Assembly (NCBI GenBank): GCA_026929865.2 | Contig: CM049405.1 | Coordinates: forward strand, 24,254,001 to 24,318,000 | Direction of reading: 5' to 3' | DNA length: 64,000 bases | Source: Hyperoplus lanceolatus | Taxonomy: Eukaryota > Chordata > Actinopteri > Uranoscopiformes > Ammodytidae | Shown: positions 32,245 to 44,990 of the stretch, in pieces | Layout of the letters: each line of letters begins with the position of its first letter | Numbering within the stretch: the stretch's first letter is position 1 | Translations under genes and position numbers: made by a program | Notes under the pieces: generated by a model | What the model was told of the DNA's origin: nothing | What the model saw: only the letters and a program-made list of their open reading frames with translations | The model's database searches: none

Positions 32245-35200
32245 TGTATGTATACATTCCTCCCCAATGCTGCTACCTTGCCGTGGTGGGGAGGCTTGTG
32301 TGTCTCCAGGCTTGTGTGTCTCCATGACTTGTGTGTCTCATGACTCAAGAGAACTAAGAGAGGACACGGCCCTGGGAGAGAGTAGTTCTTCAGCTAGAAG
32401 ACAAATGACGTTGTGTGGTGAAAGCCAGGAGCCCCTGGAAGCCGCAGGACCGACCACCCTTCTCTCAACCAGGAAGAACATTACCATTGGAACATGGAAT
32501 GTAAGAACAATGTATCAAACAGGGAAAACCTTCCAAATAGCACAAGAGATGAAAAACTATAATCTTGTACTATTGGGCATCAGCGAGGCAAGATGGACAC
32601 AGTCAGGCCAGAAAAGATTAATGAGTGGAGAGCTGCTGATTTACTCGGGCCATGAAGATGACGATGCCCCACACACAGAAGGGGTAGCTCTCATGCTATC
32701 AAGAGCCGCACAGAAAGCACTGATAGAATGGGAGGCCCATGGACCAAGGATCATCACAGCATAGTTTAGGACAACAAAGGAGAAGATAAAGATGAATGTC
32801 ATCCAATGCTACGCACCAACGAACACCAGTGAAGAAGAAGAAAAAGAGGAGTTCTACGACAGACTTCAGAACATCCTGGACAAATATCCAGAGAAAGATA
32901 ACACCATCCTCATGGGTGACTTTAATGCAAAGGTAGGAAAAGTAAACATCGGATATGAAGAGGTGATGGGAACACATGGACTTGGAGAAGCAAGTGAAAA
33001 CGGAGAGAAGTTCCTGGATATCTGCGCACTGAACAAGCTTGTTATCGGAGGCAGCATCTTCCCACATAAGAGGATCCACAAAGCAACATGGGTATCACCA
33101 GACCACACAACAGAGAACCAAATAGATCCCATCTGCATAAGAAAGAAGTTCAGAAGATCACTACAGGACGTGAGAGTTAAAAGGGGGGCAGATGTAGCAT
33201 CTGACCATCATTTGTTAACTGCTAGACTGAAACTCAAGCTTAAGAAGAACAAGACGGAGACAACAGCTAACAGACATAAATACAACGTGAGCCTATTGAG
33301 GGACAAAGAAAAACAAGAGGAAATCAGACTGAAACTATCAAACAAATTTGAAGTTCTCCAGGACCTACTTGAAGACGAAAACAGCATCGACAGTCAGTGG
33401 CAACATGTTAAAGACGCACTAATATCCACTTGCCAAGAAGTGGTTGGCTACAGGAAATGAAAGCAAAAGGAGTGGATATCTACAGAAACCCAACAAAGGG
33501 TCCAAACAAGAAAAGAGAAGAAAGCAGCTGTGACAAACAGCCGTACAAGAGCATCCAAGGCAAAGGCACAAGACGAGTATACAAATATCAATAGAATGGT
33601 TAAGAGGAGCATTAAGGCGGACAAGCGGAAATACATCGACAACTTAGCCGAAGAAGCAGAGGAAGCAGCAATAAATGGAAACATGAAACAGTTGTATGAC
33701 ACCACCAGAAAGCTGTCGGGCAAATACAGCAGGCCACAAAGACCGGTCAGGGATAAAGAGGGAAACAGCATTAAAACAAAGGACGGACAACTACACAGAT
33801 GGGCAGAACACTTTGAGGAACTGCTAAATAGAGCCCCACCAGTAAACCCACCAGATATCCAACCAACACAGACCGACCTCCCCATCAGCTGTGACATACC
33901 CAGCATAGAGGAGATCAGCTGAAGAGTGGGAAAGCAACTGGGCCAGATAACATCCCGGCAGAAGCCCTAAAGGCAGACGTTGGTACCACGGTGAGCCTGC
34001 TGCATCCACTCTTCAAAAGGATCTGGGAAGGAGAAGAGATACCATCAAACTGGAAAGAAGGCCTTATTAGCAAGCTCCCAAAGAAAGGAGACCTGGGAAA
34101 CTGCAACAACTATAGAGGGATCACCCTACTCTCTGTGCCAGGAAAAGTGCTAAATAGAGTCATCCTGGACAGAATGAAGGATGCAGTTGACCACCATGTG
34201 AGGGACGAGCAAGCAGGATTTAGAAAGAATAGGTCCTGTGTCGACCAGATTGCCACTCTTCGCATTATCATAGAGCAGTCACTAGAGTGGAACTCCCCAC
34301 TCTATGTCAACGTTGTCGACTACGAGAAGGCATTCGACAGTGTACATAGAGATACTGCATGGAAGTTATTGAGACACCATGGAGTGCCCACTAAGCTAGT
34401 GAACATCATTAAAAACAGCTATTCTGGAATGACCTGTAGAGTGATACATGATGGACAGCTCACAGAACAGTTCCAGATCAAGATTGGGGTCAGACAGGGT
34501 TGTCTTCTATCCCCATTCCTGTTTTTACTAGGCATTGACTGGATCATGAGAACAACAACAGAACAAAGGAAGAACGGAATCCGATGGACATTATGGACAC
34601 AACTGGATGACTTAGATTTTGCAGATGACCTGGCACTACTGTCACATAGCTACCACCAGATGCAAGACAAGATCAATACACTCACAAAGACATCCTCACA
34701 AGTAGGACTTAACATCCATAAGGGTAAAACAAAAAACATACGGATAAATACAACTAGTACCGAACCGATCACCCTTGGTGACACCATGTTAGAAGAGGTA
34801 GAGTCCTTCACCTACTCGGGAGGAGTATCATCAGCAGTCAGGGTGGTACAGATGCAGATGTAAAAGCTAGGATAGGTAAGGCAAGGACATCATTTCTACT
34901 TCTCAAGAACATCTGGAACTCTAGAGAGATACGGGAAACAACTACAATCAGAATCTTTAACTCCAACGTAAAATCCGTCCTGCTCTATGGAGCAGAGACA
35001 TGGAGAATCAATAAGATCACAATGAATAAAGTGCAAACCTTCATAAACAAATGTCTCAGAAGAATACTGAAAATCTACTGGCCGAACAAGATCAGCAACA
35101 ACAATCTGTGGAGAAGAACAAAACAACCCCCAGAAGCAGACACAATTGGACGAAGAAGATCGAGATGGATCGGGCACACATTATGCAAACCACAACCAAG

Positions 35201-35252
35201 CACCACCAGACAGGCTCTGACCTGGAACCCTCAAGGGAAGAGAAGTGAAGGG

Positions 35253-36383
35253 AAGTGTTTCCCCCAGCGCTTTATAGCTAAGGCGGCCGCCTTAGCAACG
35301 CCCGCCTCCCGCCTTGACTACCAACCGACCCCAAAAAAAATATATATATATATTTTTTTTGTGCTGCACAATTAATGTACTAGCAAGTGCGATGTGTGTG
35401 TTGTGCATGGTCATAACTGCGCGAAAGGCCGCGATTTGCGGTAAAAAGCATGTGTCTCCAAGCGTTTCTCTATCAGCTGCTCTGTGTCTGCGGCTTTGCG
35501 CGCGACCGTACCGCAGCGCGCGCGACCATACCGTACCGTGCGCGGCTACGGCATGCACGCGGGAGAGTTAAACGAGCAGAAGCAAACCGAGATTTAACTG
35601 TTGGCGATAATAAACGCAGTGCAGTTCTATGGGGATATTTAGCTGAACAGAAAGAAGTGCTCTGCAAAGCTAGAATAGTTTAAGACTCTACATCACTGTG
35701 GCAACCTATCAACCTGACAACCTATCAGCGCAGAGAAAAGTTTGAAGAAGGCATGAGAGTGATGACCCAGGCAAGTTTCAGTAAGTGTTTACAGAAGTGC
35801 CAAACTAGGCCTACTGTCTTTGAAATGCATTTAGTCATTTTAAGGGGAAAACACATTGTATTTATTATTTAAAGTTATTTTTCAAACAGCATGCTAGTGT
35901 AGGCCAAGAAGATTTATTTTCTGAATTTTCAATGCTGCTTTATTTTTATGTTTTAAATTGGGAAATACATGTTCCAAAACAACCTCTGTATTTAAAAAGA
36001 AATCAAGCAAGTAGGCTTAAAATAACCATTAATCGCACAACAGCCCCCACCCAAAAAGGAACTTTAAAAAGTTGTATTTGCACTTTGATGTGCATACACA
36101 TGTTAAATGTATGGTCCATTATTTGTATTTAGTGTGTCTGTATAGTATTGCACCAAAACAGTAGAAGTTTTCTTTAATTGTGCTTTGTACTGTCTGTACG
36201 TTTACACATAATTTGTACCTGCACATAGCAAACAAAATTGCACAACTGTAAGGTCAGTGTCTGTTTTATTTTTGTTTTCAAATAAACAGTTGTTTATTTA
36301 TTTACGGCGCATTGGCATCTTTGAGCAAAATACCCCTAAAATGTTGGCCACCTTGACTTAGACATTTTCTGGGGGAAACACTG
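35253..36383. mobile_element. hAT element with AGTGTTTCCCCCAG ends, in the RTE LINE
   Basis: Inverted ends AGTGTTTCCCCCAG at 35254 and 36382 match a widespread hAT end type (CAGTGTTTCCC). The LINE coding sense resumes after it, confirming insertion. The flanking 8-mers gtgaaggg and gaagcaga do not match, so the target duplication is lost or the borders are slightly off. The inside has a CpG-rich GCGCGCGACC repeat block near 35500-35560 and a late AATAAA near 36280. No transposase seen. Confidence 0.78.
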
Positions 36384-36521
36384 GAAGCAGAGGACGTCCT
36401 AAAAACACCTGGTGCCGGGACGTCCAGGCAGACACCAAGAGACTGGGAGGCACCTGGTCGCAGATAGAAAAGAACGCCAGTGACCGTGAACTCTGGAGGT
36501 CCCTTGTCGACGGCCTATACC

Positions 36522-38641
36522 CAGGGCTGTAAGTGCGACAGTTTTGATCGCATTTGCTACTGAAATTGATGACGTGCGATGATGAATACAAGTCCACTAG
36601 CACTAGTGCGACAGCTTGCTAATGAGCAGATGCTGTCTCTTTGAGACACAGAGGAGAGATGCACAACACTACGCAACACTAAAGTCAACAGTAGTCGACG
36701 TTAACACTCTCCAAATGCGGTCTAAGGCAAGTAAGTTATTGAGTCCACCCTCCACTTTGGCTGGTGAAAGATGTGTGCTCCGGACCTGTACTTGTGCGGC
36801 GATTCCAGCGTCTAATACACTTCATCAACGGTAATAACCGGAAGGAGATTACCGCAGTTAAGTTAGCATGTGTGCAAACATAACATTTCCTGTGCGCCTT
36901 CACATTAAAAGCCTGTTAATAGCCAAATGTGAGTTGACTTTTATTTTGAAGCCGGTAAGAACAGGAAGTTAGCGCTTCACAGCCCTGCAGTGCTCTAGCT
37001 AGAAAGGCAACTCATTCAGCTGCAGAGAAAAGTCAACAGTAGTCTAAAAACAAAGTTTGAAATAAGCCACTGAAGAACAACTTCCAACACATTCACAACA
37101 ACCTATTTAATTTATCCTGAATTGTACCAATATGTATACTTATTTATTTAATAGGCTATGTTTAATGTTTTAAAGTTTGGTTTTAATTAACAGAAAGACA
37201 TTTACCAAAAATGTACAAAAAATATATAGATATTAATTTCATGGGGAGAAATTATTCTGAATCAGCAAAAAATTACAATTGGCAGGTTAGATTTTTTTGT
37301 CTAAATTACAATCAGTGCACCCTATTAATTTTTCTACAATTATTTCTGCACACACTAGGATATGATATTAATTGAGAATTTCAAATGAAATCAAGATGAC
37401 AGGCTAACATGTCATTAGAGCGAAATGCATGGGTTAAGGTTATGAAAGTTTTCGATCATACTTTGTGTGCTACTGAATTTACTTTTGTGCTACTGATTAT
37501 TTTTGCTTGCTAGCACCAGTGTAGTCTGGCATGACCACTTCCGCCAGCGTCTATTCGCTTGCGGCGGCAAGCTACGCAGCCCTGACGCAGCCCCCTCCTT
37601 TTCCGGTTGCTGGCTTTACCCTATTGTGATCCCCCTCAAATTCGGAAACAATTAGCTCACAGTCGACCCGTGTGCTTATGTGCAGCGCTCTCTCTCTCAC
37701 ACACACACACACAGGGTGTGAGAAGTCACATTACTGTAGACAGAAATAAAGTGTGGCAATACTTAATAATATTGGCGGCGGTGGTCCGGGACACAGCCTA
37801 GCCTAGCTGTCCAACTTCATTGTACAACTACCCCCGGGCAGAAATACCCTCATAAACTCTGGAAAATGAAGCGTGGGGGTTTGAATTGAGCACCGGACCT
37901 TATAACCAGCTAGATTAAGATCCGCCGTTCCCTTTCTTTGGTGAATTAGGGACTAAGCAGCGGTGTTTTAGCGACGGGGAAAGATTCCAACGGCTTCCAC
38001 TATCACCTAGCAACTCTTACGGCTACTTGCTGCAGTTGGTGTAGCGCTCACAACGTCAAAACCCTGTTCTGCCTGTAAACAGACGGACTACGGCTCTGAC
38101 TACAGCGATAGGAGGTGGTGACATAAGTTCTCGAATGCTAAAAATTCTACTCGACCGCCGTAGCCTTGCCTCTCAACCACCGATGATAATGTTACCAGAG
38201 ATAACACTACGTGGCTAGTTAACTCCGGTTAAGTTATCCCGTGAGCTCCTCGGGGCTAAAATGTATGGTGTCTTGACATGCTGGTTAGAAAGCAACACAC
38301 TATGTATATTCCTTTTGTCTTTAATAGTTTTTGTGTGGCGTTTGGGGGTTTAGCCATTTCTCTGACAGTCTCTGGACGTGAAGACGTTCCATCAAAATAA
38401 GTTCCCCCCCGGCACTATTTTGCAGGACACCGCTGCTGCTTCCCGGGGTTAGCCCCGCCCTAGATGATTGTGATTGGTTTAAACAAATACAAACAGGCTA
38501 GCCCAGTTTCCCCCGGTTTCCCCACCCGAATAGACGGCTCTAAACAGAGTGCTTCCAGACCATACTACTTGCTGTAGTTTGGTCTGGCTTTGCGAGACTA
38601 GCACCAGTGCTACCACTTAAAAAAATAAGCGTATAGCCCTG
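36522..38641. mobile_element. hAT transposon family C, copy 2, with nested insertion
   Basis: Ends CAGGGCTGTA and (reverse complement) CAGGGCTATACGC. The exact 8-bp duplication cctatacc flanks it (36514-36521 and 38642-38649). The interior aligns with copy 1 at 10592-11961. It lacks copy 1's fold-back but carries another insertion at 37522-38600. It interrupts the last codons of the RTE LINE. Confidence 0.92.
37522..38600. mobile_element. Element with TAGTCTSGCA ends and 9-bp target duplication
   Basis: The left end TAGTCTGGCATGACCA and right end (reverse complement) TAGTCTCGCAAAGCCA match approximately as inverted repeats. The 9-bp repeat gcaccagtg flanks both ends exactly (37513-37521 and 38601-38609). 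A 9-bp duplication suggests a Mutator-like or Merlin-type transposase, but this is inference. No transposase is visible in its 1079 bp, which is GC-richer than the surroundings. Confidence 0.82.
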
Positions 38642-38697
38642 CCTATACCCCAGTAGGGGTGTAAGGCCTGTAAGGTAAGTAAGTAACGTATACATTC

Positions 38698-41584
38698 TCT
38701 TCTTCTTCAGAGTCTGGTGTATCTGATTTGAACTAATCTGATCTTGTAATTTACAATCATCACCGATGTATCTTCTGTTTATATTATTAGGCTTTGTAAT
38801 CATTGGCTTTCATCTGTAACCATAGTAACAATGCAGATTGCTATACACGTCTGTGCCACAGCCCTGGGAGCAGTGACAGGCAAGTGTGATGGATGTCCCT
38901 CTCCTGTTTATGCTGGCTGCTTTCACACTGGTATTTTCTATTTTCAGAAAGACCATCACAGATTGGCAACAACATAGACATTCAATACAGATATTTTGAG
39001 AAAAACATTTAAACAAAGTTGAGTAGAGCTGCTTTAATGTCTACCTTCAGCAAATGGGCGGCATACTTGTTTTTCAACACAGAATTGAATGGTCATCCAT
39101 TAATAAAATGTAAGTACATCAGTAGGATTCGGTTATAATTCCCTGATTATTACTTTTTGTAGTCTATACTTGCTAGCAATCAAGCTAGTCTAAAATACAT
39201 TAATAGTTTTCCATGTAATGCAAGGCAACTTACAAAATGTGGAAAACGCAAGTCCGACTTTAGATTTCAATCCATCTTGACAAAGCGCCTAACACAGGTT
39301 TCCAAAGGCTGAGCAGTGCTCCTTTCAACCAGGAAACTGACTCTGACTTGTACAATTGCTGCAATACCCATTTCACTGCATTGAATGCTAATAAAACCTG
39401 TTCAAATGAATCACATTGAGAGACAGCGAGAGAGTGGAGTCACAGGAGGTGAGACCCCCTCTGAGCCCAGGAAGCTCATCTACAAACATTATGCTTGCAC
39501 CTGTTCCTCCTTATCACTAAACCAGAGCTCTGTCAATTAATTTGCCAGTTTCATATGTGCACAAGCTAATATGGAAAATTGCATCAATTACCCAGGTGGA
39601 TGGATGTATTCGTGAGTGTGAATCAATGAACAACCACTAGCTAAAGTCACTTTAATATGTGTACTCCGTGATGCACTCTGTGACTGTACATTGCACCTGC
39701 CCATCTGAGGTAAGCATGGAAAAAGAAAGAGAATGGGGCCCTCACAAAGGGACAGCTATGGGACAGTCAGACACTAGCTTGACGATACAGCTAGACAGAT
39801 GGATGGATAGACAAGGGACTTTGAGCAGGTAAAACCATATGGTTCTGAGTGAATGACAAGTTTTCACATCTCCAAGGTAACCACACACACACACCAATTG
39901 TACCGGGTAGTGAATGGTTTAGATGCTGTTTATAATAACTACATGTTAACCACATTTTCACAACTATGGACTGGAAATCTGTATTAAAAATGGGACAAGG
40001 AGATCCACATGATGAGTTTTTTTTAATCATATTGTCAACTTCTACTTGCACATTGGAAACAACTTCAACTCCGATCTACTACTGATTGTGCACATCACAC
40101 TTGTGTCAGTTACATATCGAGCGTGGTTACAAAATGCCACTTGCACTTTCACGCCTTAAACATGCCTTGAAGAGCTCATATAAACAGAAGCAAACTTTCC
40201 TCCCTCGGCCGGTGAAGGAAGAAAACACAGCGCATACATCCTTCTGCACAGCGAAGGCCAGACTTAACAGTGACGCAACAAGCAATGAGCAAAACAGTGG
40301 AGGGGAACCTTCATATCTGGATTTTGAAGTGGTCAACAATCACAACAACACATGTAGTATACAATAACAACTATTATCAAGACTAATGCGTGTGGGCTTG
40401 TGGCCTTCATCATTGTCATACAATTACAAAATAACACATAACGAAGAACACTTAAAAATATGACACAGATGGGTTTTCAGCAAATGGGGCACTTACACAT
40501 GGATGCCACATAAACAGCAGCCCTTGTGTCTGTATTTCAGGGGCAGAGCTGATGCATTCTGCCTACAGCACTTGCTGTAGTCATCAAGCAAGCTGGGGTG
40601 ACAGTGTTTGTGTGTCAGCAAGGTGCACATTTCTCCTCATTGCATATGCATTTGAGGAAGGATTGTACACATAATAGGAGGAGACACCTTTAAATAGGAT
40701 GATTTAGTGTTCCGCTGGATTTACTGAAGTCACATGATTAAGGTCCGTGGGTTTGGAGGGAAAATTCTCTGCTTCTGAAAAGTACAAACAGCTCGGATCA
40801 GAATCGGGATCGGAATTAAACATGCATTGAATAAAGACGTATACTGTATATGTACATATGTAACTAAAACCTCATTATAGAAGAACAACAAAAATATGTC
40901 TCCACAAGGCATACCATTGTCAAACGGTGAAAGTACCTTGGTTGTAGGCAATGGTTTAAAGAAAGTAGAGCTCCTAAGAAGCCACAATATCTGTGAATCG
41001 ACAGATCTAAAGCATACAAAGAATAGTTTAAAAAAGGTCACTATTCAATAGTAGCCAAGCCCAGTTACATTTTAAAGAAAATGTTTGTGACTACCCAAAT
41101 CCAAGCAATGAGGAAGGCCTTCGGGCCAGGCTCTAGCCAGACTCGCTACAGCCTTGTAAAAAACAACAATATTTTCCCTTTTTTCCGCAGTATTTTGACA
41201 GGCCTCAATGACAGAGCAGCAACAAATGAAATATACTGCCGATGTTTATGTTGGCTGACAAACGGTTCAAATGTATTGTATTTCACTTGCGACCTAAGGA
41301 TGTTAAGATTATTCTTTCTCTTGTTGGTTTGTTTGTTTGCTTGCTTGGCCTCACTTGGTTGTATCTGAATGTAGAGACGGAATGACCAGAAGCAGGCACA
41401 ATAGAATGCATTCGTGAAGGCCTTCAGAACATATTGTCCACCCCAGTGCAAGTTTCTGAATAGAACAAGGCTGTTGTAAGCTTAAATATTGACATGTGTG
41501 GTATAAGAAAGTGGTGTAAGAAATTGTTTGGATAAAATAAGAAACCAACATTTTTTTATCAGATATAGGAGAGTAACATAAACA
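38698..41584. other. Unique DNA, no gene supported
   Basis: Scattered short frames without domains; mostly AT-rich unique sequence. Nothing identifiable as RNA or repeat boundary. Confidence 0.45.
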
Positions 41585-41800
41585 ATGTTGAAAGTTGAAA
41601 ACTACTAAAAACTGATTGCAATATGTTTTCATGTTGTAGGGTCCAAAAAATAACTTTGTATGTCTCACAGTGCCATTGTTGAATCTCTGCTCTTTTCAGC
41701 CTCCATCTGATACGCTCTGTTTAAGAGCCTGTCTCTTTAAGCCCTGCCTTCCAAAAAGTCTGCTCAGATTGGCCCTGAATCAAACTGCCAGTTATGAGGG
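41585..41800 (+). repeat. Dispersed repeat family P, copy 3
   Basis: Carries TTCATGTTGTAGGGTCCAAA, CTTTTCAGCCTCCATCTGAT, then GCCTGTCTCTTTAAGCCCTG and GTCTGCTCAGATTGGCCCTG, in the same order as copy 2 at 30565-30850. Confidence 0.65.
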
Positions 41801-42419
41801 GGGCATGCTGACTGGGGTTTTGTGGTGTATTCTGTCATAACACATCCTAAAATGACTGTTTAATTAAGTAAAATCATTACACTGAATGATAAGATATCTA
41901 CAAGTCAAAATGCATCCCTCCATGTGTGCTGAGCTATAGGAAAGGACTGTCATGTAGTGTCCCACAACAAGGTCATTATATAAATAGTGCTCACCCAAGA
42001 ATGGTAAGAGACAGGGTCAGGAATGTGGGTTGTTTGGCTTGGTCATCGAAAGGGAAACCTCCGGTATTTCTGCTTTAGCTTGCATACATTAAAATAGGCT
42101 CATGAATGACTGTTTTACGAGCCTAACAGTAGTTAGTTTATGTGAAGTTGTTAAACCTTACTATTCTGAAATTCTGAGTAGACTCATAGGCACCCCATGG
42201 TGCATTCCTTTGAAGATGATGTTTCCCACTAAGCCTCGTTTGGTAAAAGTTTAAGGAATAGTCAGTGTCCACCTATCAGGGACAACAAGGGGGCAGATCC
42301 TTATGACCGAAGTGACACTCATCTTACTTAGGGTCTGAGGATAAAAAGGCCTTAGAATCAGAAGAATAGCGGGTTTTGCTAGGAGCTTTTCATGATGCAT
42401 CTGCCTCACTTTAAATTTG
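41801..42419. other. Unassigned DNA
   Basis: No gene or repeat border seen. Confidence 0.4.
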
Positions 42420-43329
42420 ACTCCAATTAGGGTTGCAAAATTCCGGGAATTTTCAAAGTTGGAAACTTTCCATGGGAATTTATGGGAATTAACGGGAATT
42501 TTGGGAATTAACGGGAATAAACGGGAATTTACTAAATTTAAAGCAGCCCAAATGCACTAAATTCACCCAACTATGTTATTTCAGTCCAGAAAAACGTTCT
42601 AGACTGTAAAAACAGTTTTTTACACAAAGTTTTAATATATTTATGAACATTTCATTTCAAATCAGATTTTTTTTAAAGTTTATTGAGACACCCAACTTGA
42701 TATCATAAATTTGTTTTTACTAGACCAGGTTTACAGAGGCTTAAACTGTGATTTTAAATATAGTTGGGGACAATATATTTTAGCATAATCTTGACTAAAA
42801 CAACCAGATTTTATGCAAGTACACTAGGCAAATTGCACATAGCACACATCCTACTGCAGGGGTACTGAGGCCACGCCCCCTACATGCACTGTGCATTCCT
42901 CCATCACATGGGGGGCATTTGACTTTATTCATTGAATGAGTGGAGTCAGACCCCATGGGTCAGACAGATGAGTAAAATTTTACTCAACATGCATCTTTTT
43001 GTTGTTCAGGGAAATTATTGATTGTTCATAAAATAATCAAAACTTGATAAAGCTCTTCTTACAAATAGGGGAGAGTGGCCTAAGTTGTGCCAGTGGGCAA
43101 CTTGTGCCACCCATTGTTTCTAGATAACCATAGAATAAATTGGAAATGTGACCACATATTTAAGAAGAGCCATCCATTTGACTCATCCTGTAAAGAAGGG
43201 AGAAACATGGAATAAGATCTAAGCACATTTAAGCTCAAAAAACTGTGTTTTGCCTTTCAAAGTAAAATTTCCATGATCAATGTTTTTTGATTATTGTGTC
43301 TGAACAATTATAGACAAGTTTGAAAACAT

Positions 43330-44990
43330 TTATTTTATTTTATTTTATTATTATTCTTCCGGACAATTACACATAATACATAATTTTCACATTGCATATT
43401 CATACATATTACTTTGTGTTATCGTCCGAAGGGTAGCAGGAGAAGCCAAAGGCTTATCGAGTCCCGCCCCCACTGCCATAAGATTCAGATACACAGATAC
43501 ACAGCTACTACAGTTAGAACACATTTTTTTTTTCTTTTTAAGAAGATTCATTCTAATACACAAATAATTTTAGGTCTCTATTTTCCTCTCTCCCTGTGAC
43601 AATGCAGATATGGCCTTGTCCATTTCTTCTCTAGTAGCCTAAACACCTCTGCAAAAGTATTCAAAACAGTCAGTGTGTCTGCTGACCTCGGCTACAGTCC
43701 CATAACATGCAGTGTATTTACAAATTCTTCAGTCAGAGAAAGTCTTCCAATTTTAACTCGGGTGTTCTGAACACACAGCTGATAATTAACATGTATCTTT
43801 CATTTAAATTTCAATAGTCACACATTCCATTAGGTTATCAATAGCAGAGCACATTGTATTTACAATTTCAAACCTTATATTATGACACAAACCAGTTTAA
43901 ATCCCTTTAATTCAAAGACCATGCCAACTTTAATTCAAATTGTCCATGCTATGTCATTTGTAATAATGTAATAATGTCATTTGGGTCTGATAATCTAGGT
44001 TCCTCGTAAAGATTAGCTAATAACTCCAGACTTTCATGATAATTTATCCCTTCAGGTATGTTGCTCATTCTTGCTGCTTGGGTTGATCAGGTCCTCTTCC
44101 CTCCGGAATTGAACCAGATCCTCCTCCGTTCTGATTTGCACAATTTTAGCTTCTTCGGGTGTAGCTCCATTCATTTTGATGAAGATTCTTCCATCTCTTG
44201 TCCATGTTTGTTGGACCCGTCCACATTTTTTAACCCTCTTGCTTGGTAGGCCAGATTAGCATTTCTCTTGGTTAAGTTTTCTCTCATTCCAATTTGTTCG
44301 CCTTTAAGCTTCTTGCCTTGACTGAGCAAATTTATCTTATGCTTTCTACTCACAAATTTCAGAATAACAGCACGCTTTTTGGCCAATTTTCCCTTCGGGA
44401 GAAGAAAACAAGACTCCACGTTCTCCAGATCCAGACTAATGCCTTTGCTTCTCAGGAACCTTTCAACCTGGTTATCCACCGACACATTCCTTGTACGCCC
44501 TCTTCTTCTCCACTCACGGCAGCTACATACAACCTTGGTTTAATGTCCAAACCAGTTATTATCACATCTCTGTTTTTTGCTTGTTGATCTTGGTCATCAA
44601 TTTTATCTCCAAGCTCTTTCAAGAGCTGATCTTTCTTCACATTCACGGCTTGAAGTTCCTTCAATTCGATCAACATTGGCTTCAGACCAGCTGCAACTTT
44701 TTCTTTAATTTTTGCATCAAAACGCCCAATCCATTCGTCCATAATCCCAGCCAGCTCAGCTTTCAGCAGTGCTCGCTCCGTCTCCCTCTCACTTTTCATT
44801 TCTCTCATCAAGTCTGCCAACTGTTTTTTCAATTCTTCCGCATAATCTTTGTCTTCCTCCTTTCCCTTATCAATGTTTTTTCCTTTTTTGGACATCTCCA
44901 AAGATTTTCAGAGATTTTTAAGGCTGTGAATCTGAGTTCTCCGCTGCTCACGGTAAATAGCTCTTAACCCTCGGCAAGCCGGAAGTTGTG
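43330..44990 (-). mobile_element. Rex1-like LINE lacking ORF2 (copy b)
   Basis: The 3' end at about 43330-43480 (TTATTTTATTTTATT tail, then the TTCCGGACAATT and AAGCCTTTGGCTTCT segments) matches the 3' end of copy a at 20.9-21.1 kb. ORF1 lies at 44895-44052, but no endonuclease or reverse-transcriptase sequence lies between it and the 3' UTR (43480-44050). This copy is therefore an internally deleted LINE. The 5' border near 44990 is approximate. Confidence 0.78.
44052..44895 (-). pseudogene. Rex1-like LINE ORF1, broken by two frameshifts
   Basis: ATG at 44895 starts a lysine-rich, strongly charged coiled-coil segment (EELKKQLADLMREMKSERET and onward). A central domain with DVIITGLDIKPR and, after a frameshift near 44480, VERFLRSKGI and FVSRKHKINLLSQGKKLKG follows. 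A second frameshift near 44235 leads into TWTRDGRIFIKMNGATPEEA and the stop at 44052-44054. This layout (coiled coil, RNA-binding-like middle, basic C-terminus) fits nucleic-acid-chaperone ORF1 proteins of fish LINEs. Linking it to Rex1 rests on the shared 3' UTR with copy a. Confidence 0.78.

Larger units (their letters stand above)
32267..38678 (+). pseudogene. RTE-type LINE ORF: endonuclease plus reverse transcriptase, broken
   Basis: Domains in order: AP-like endonuclease (GTWNVRTMY, GISEARWT, LMGDFNAKVG, SDHHLL; about 32480-33230), a linker, then reverse transcriptase (about 33990-34800) with YEKAFDSV, GVRQGCLLSPFLF and catalytic FADDLALLS. The C-terminal LLYGAETWR and RWIGHTL blocks run to about 35245. 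The last part (GRPKNTWCRDVQADTKRL, LWRSLVDGLYP) lies at 36392-36521 and finishes at 38650-38678 with TAA, beyond the two hATs. Damage seen: TAG at 32762-32764, TGA at 33458-33460, a small deletion with frameshift near 33920, and a frameshift near 34830. The first ATG may lie in the leader; 32405 is an alternative start. Confidence 0.88.
32260..38687 (+). mobile_element. Full-length RTE-type LINE broken by two hATs
   Basis: It starts at CTCCCCAATGCTGCTACC and ends with TAAGTAAGTAAC. The 10-bp repeat gtatacattc flanks both ends exactly (32250-32259 and 38688-38697). Removing the two nested hATs leaves about 3.2 kb, the usual size for RTE LINEs, with a single ORF of endonuclease plus reverse transcriptase. 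The 3' end is a short tandem repeat rather than poly(A), also usual for RTE. Confidence 0.9.

Noticed and set aside
32699-34109. Several minus-strand frames of 60-150 codons
   Set aside because: They are antisense to the RTE LINE ORF, whose strand is fixed by the endonuclease and reverse-transcriptase motifs.
44491-44967. 158-codon plus-strand frame
   Set aside because: It is the antisense of the Rex1-like ORF1 and has no domain of its own.
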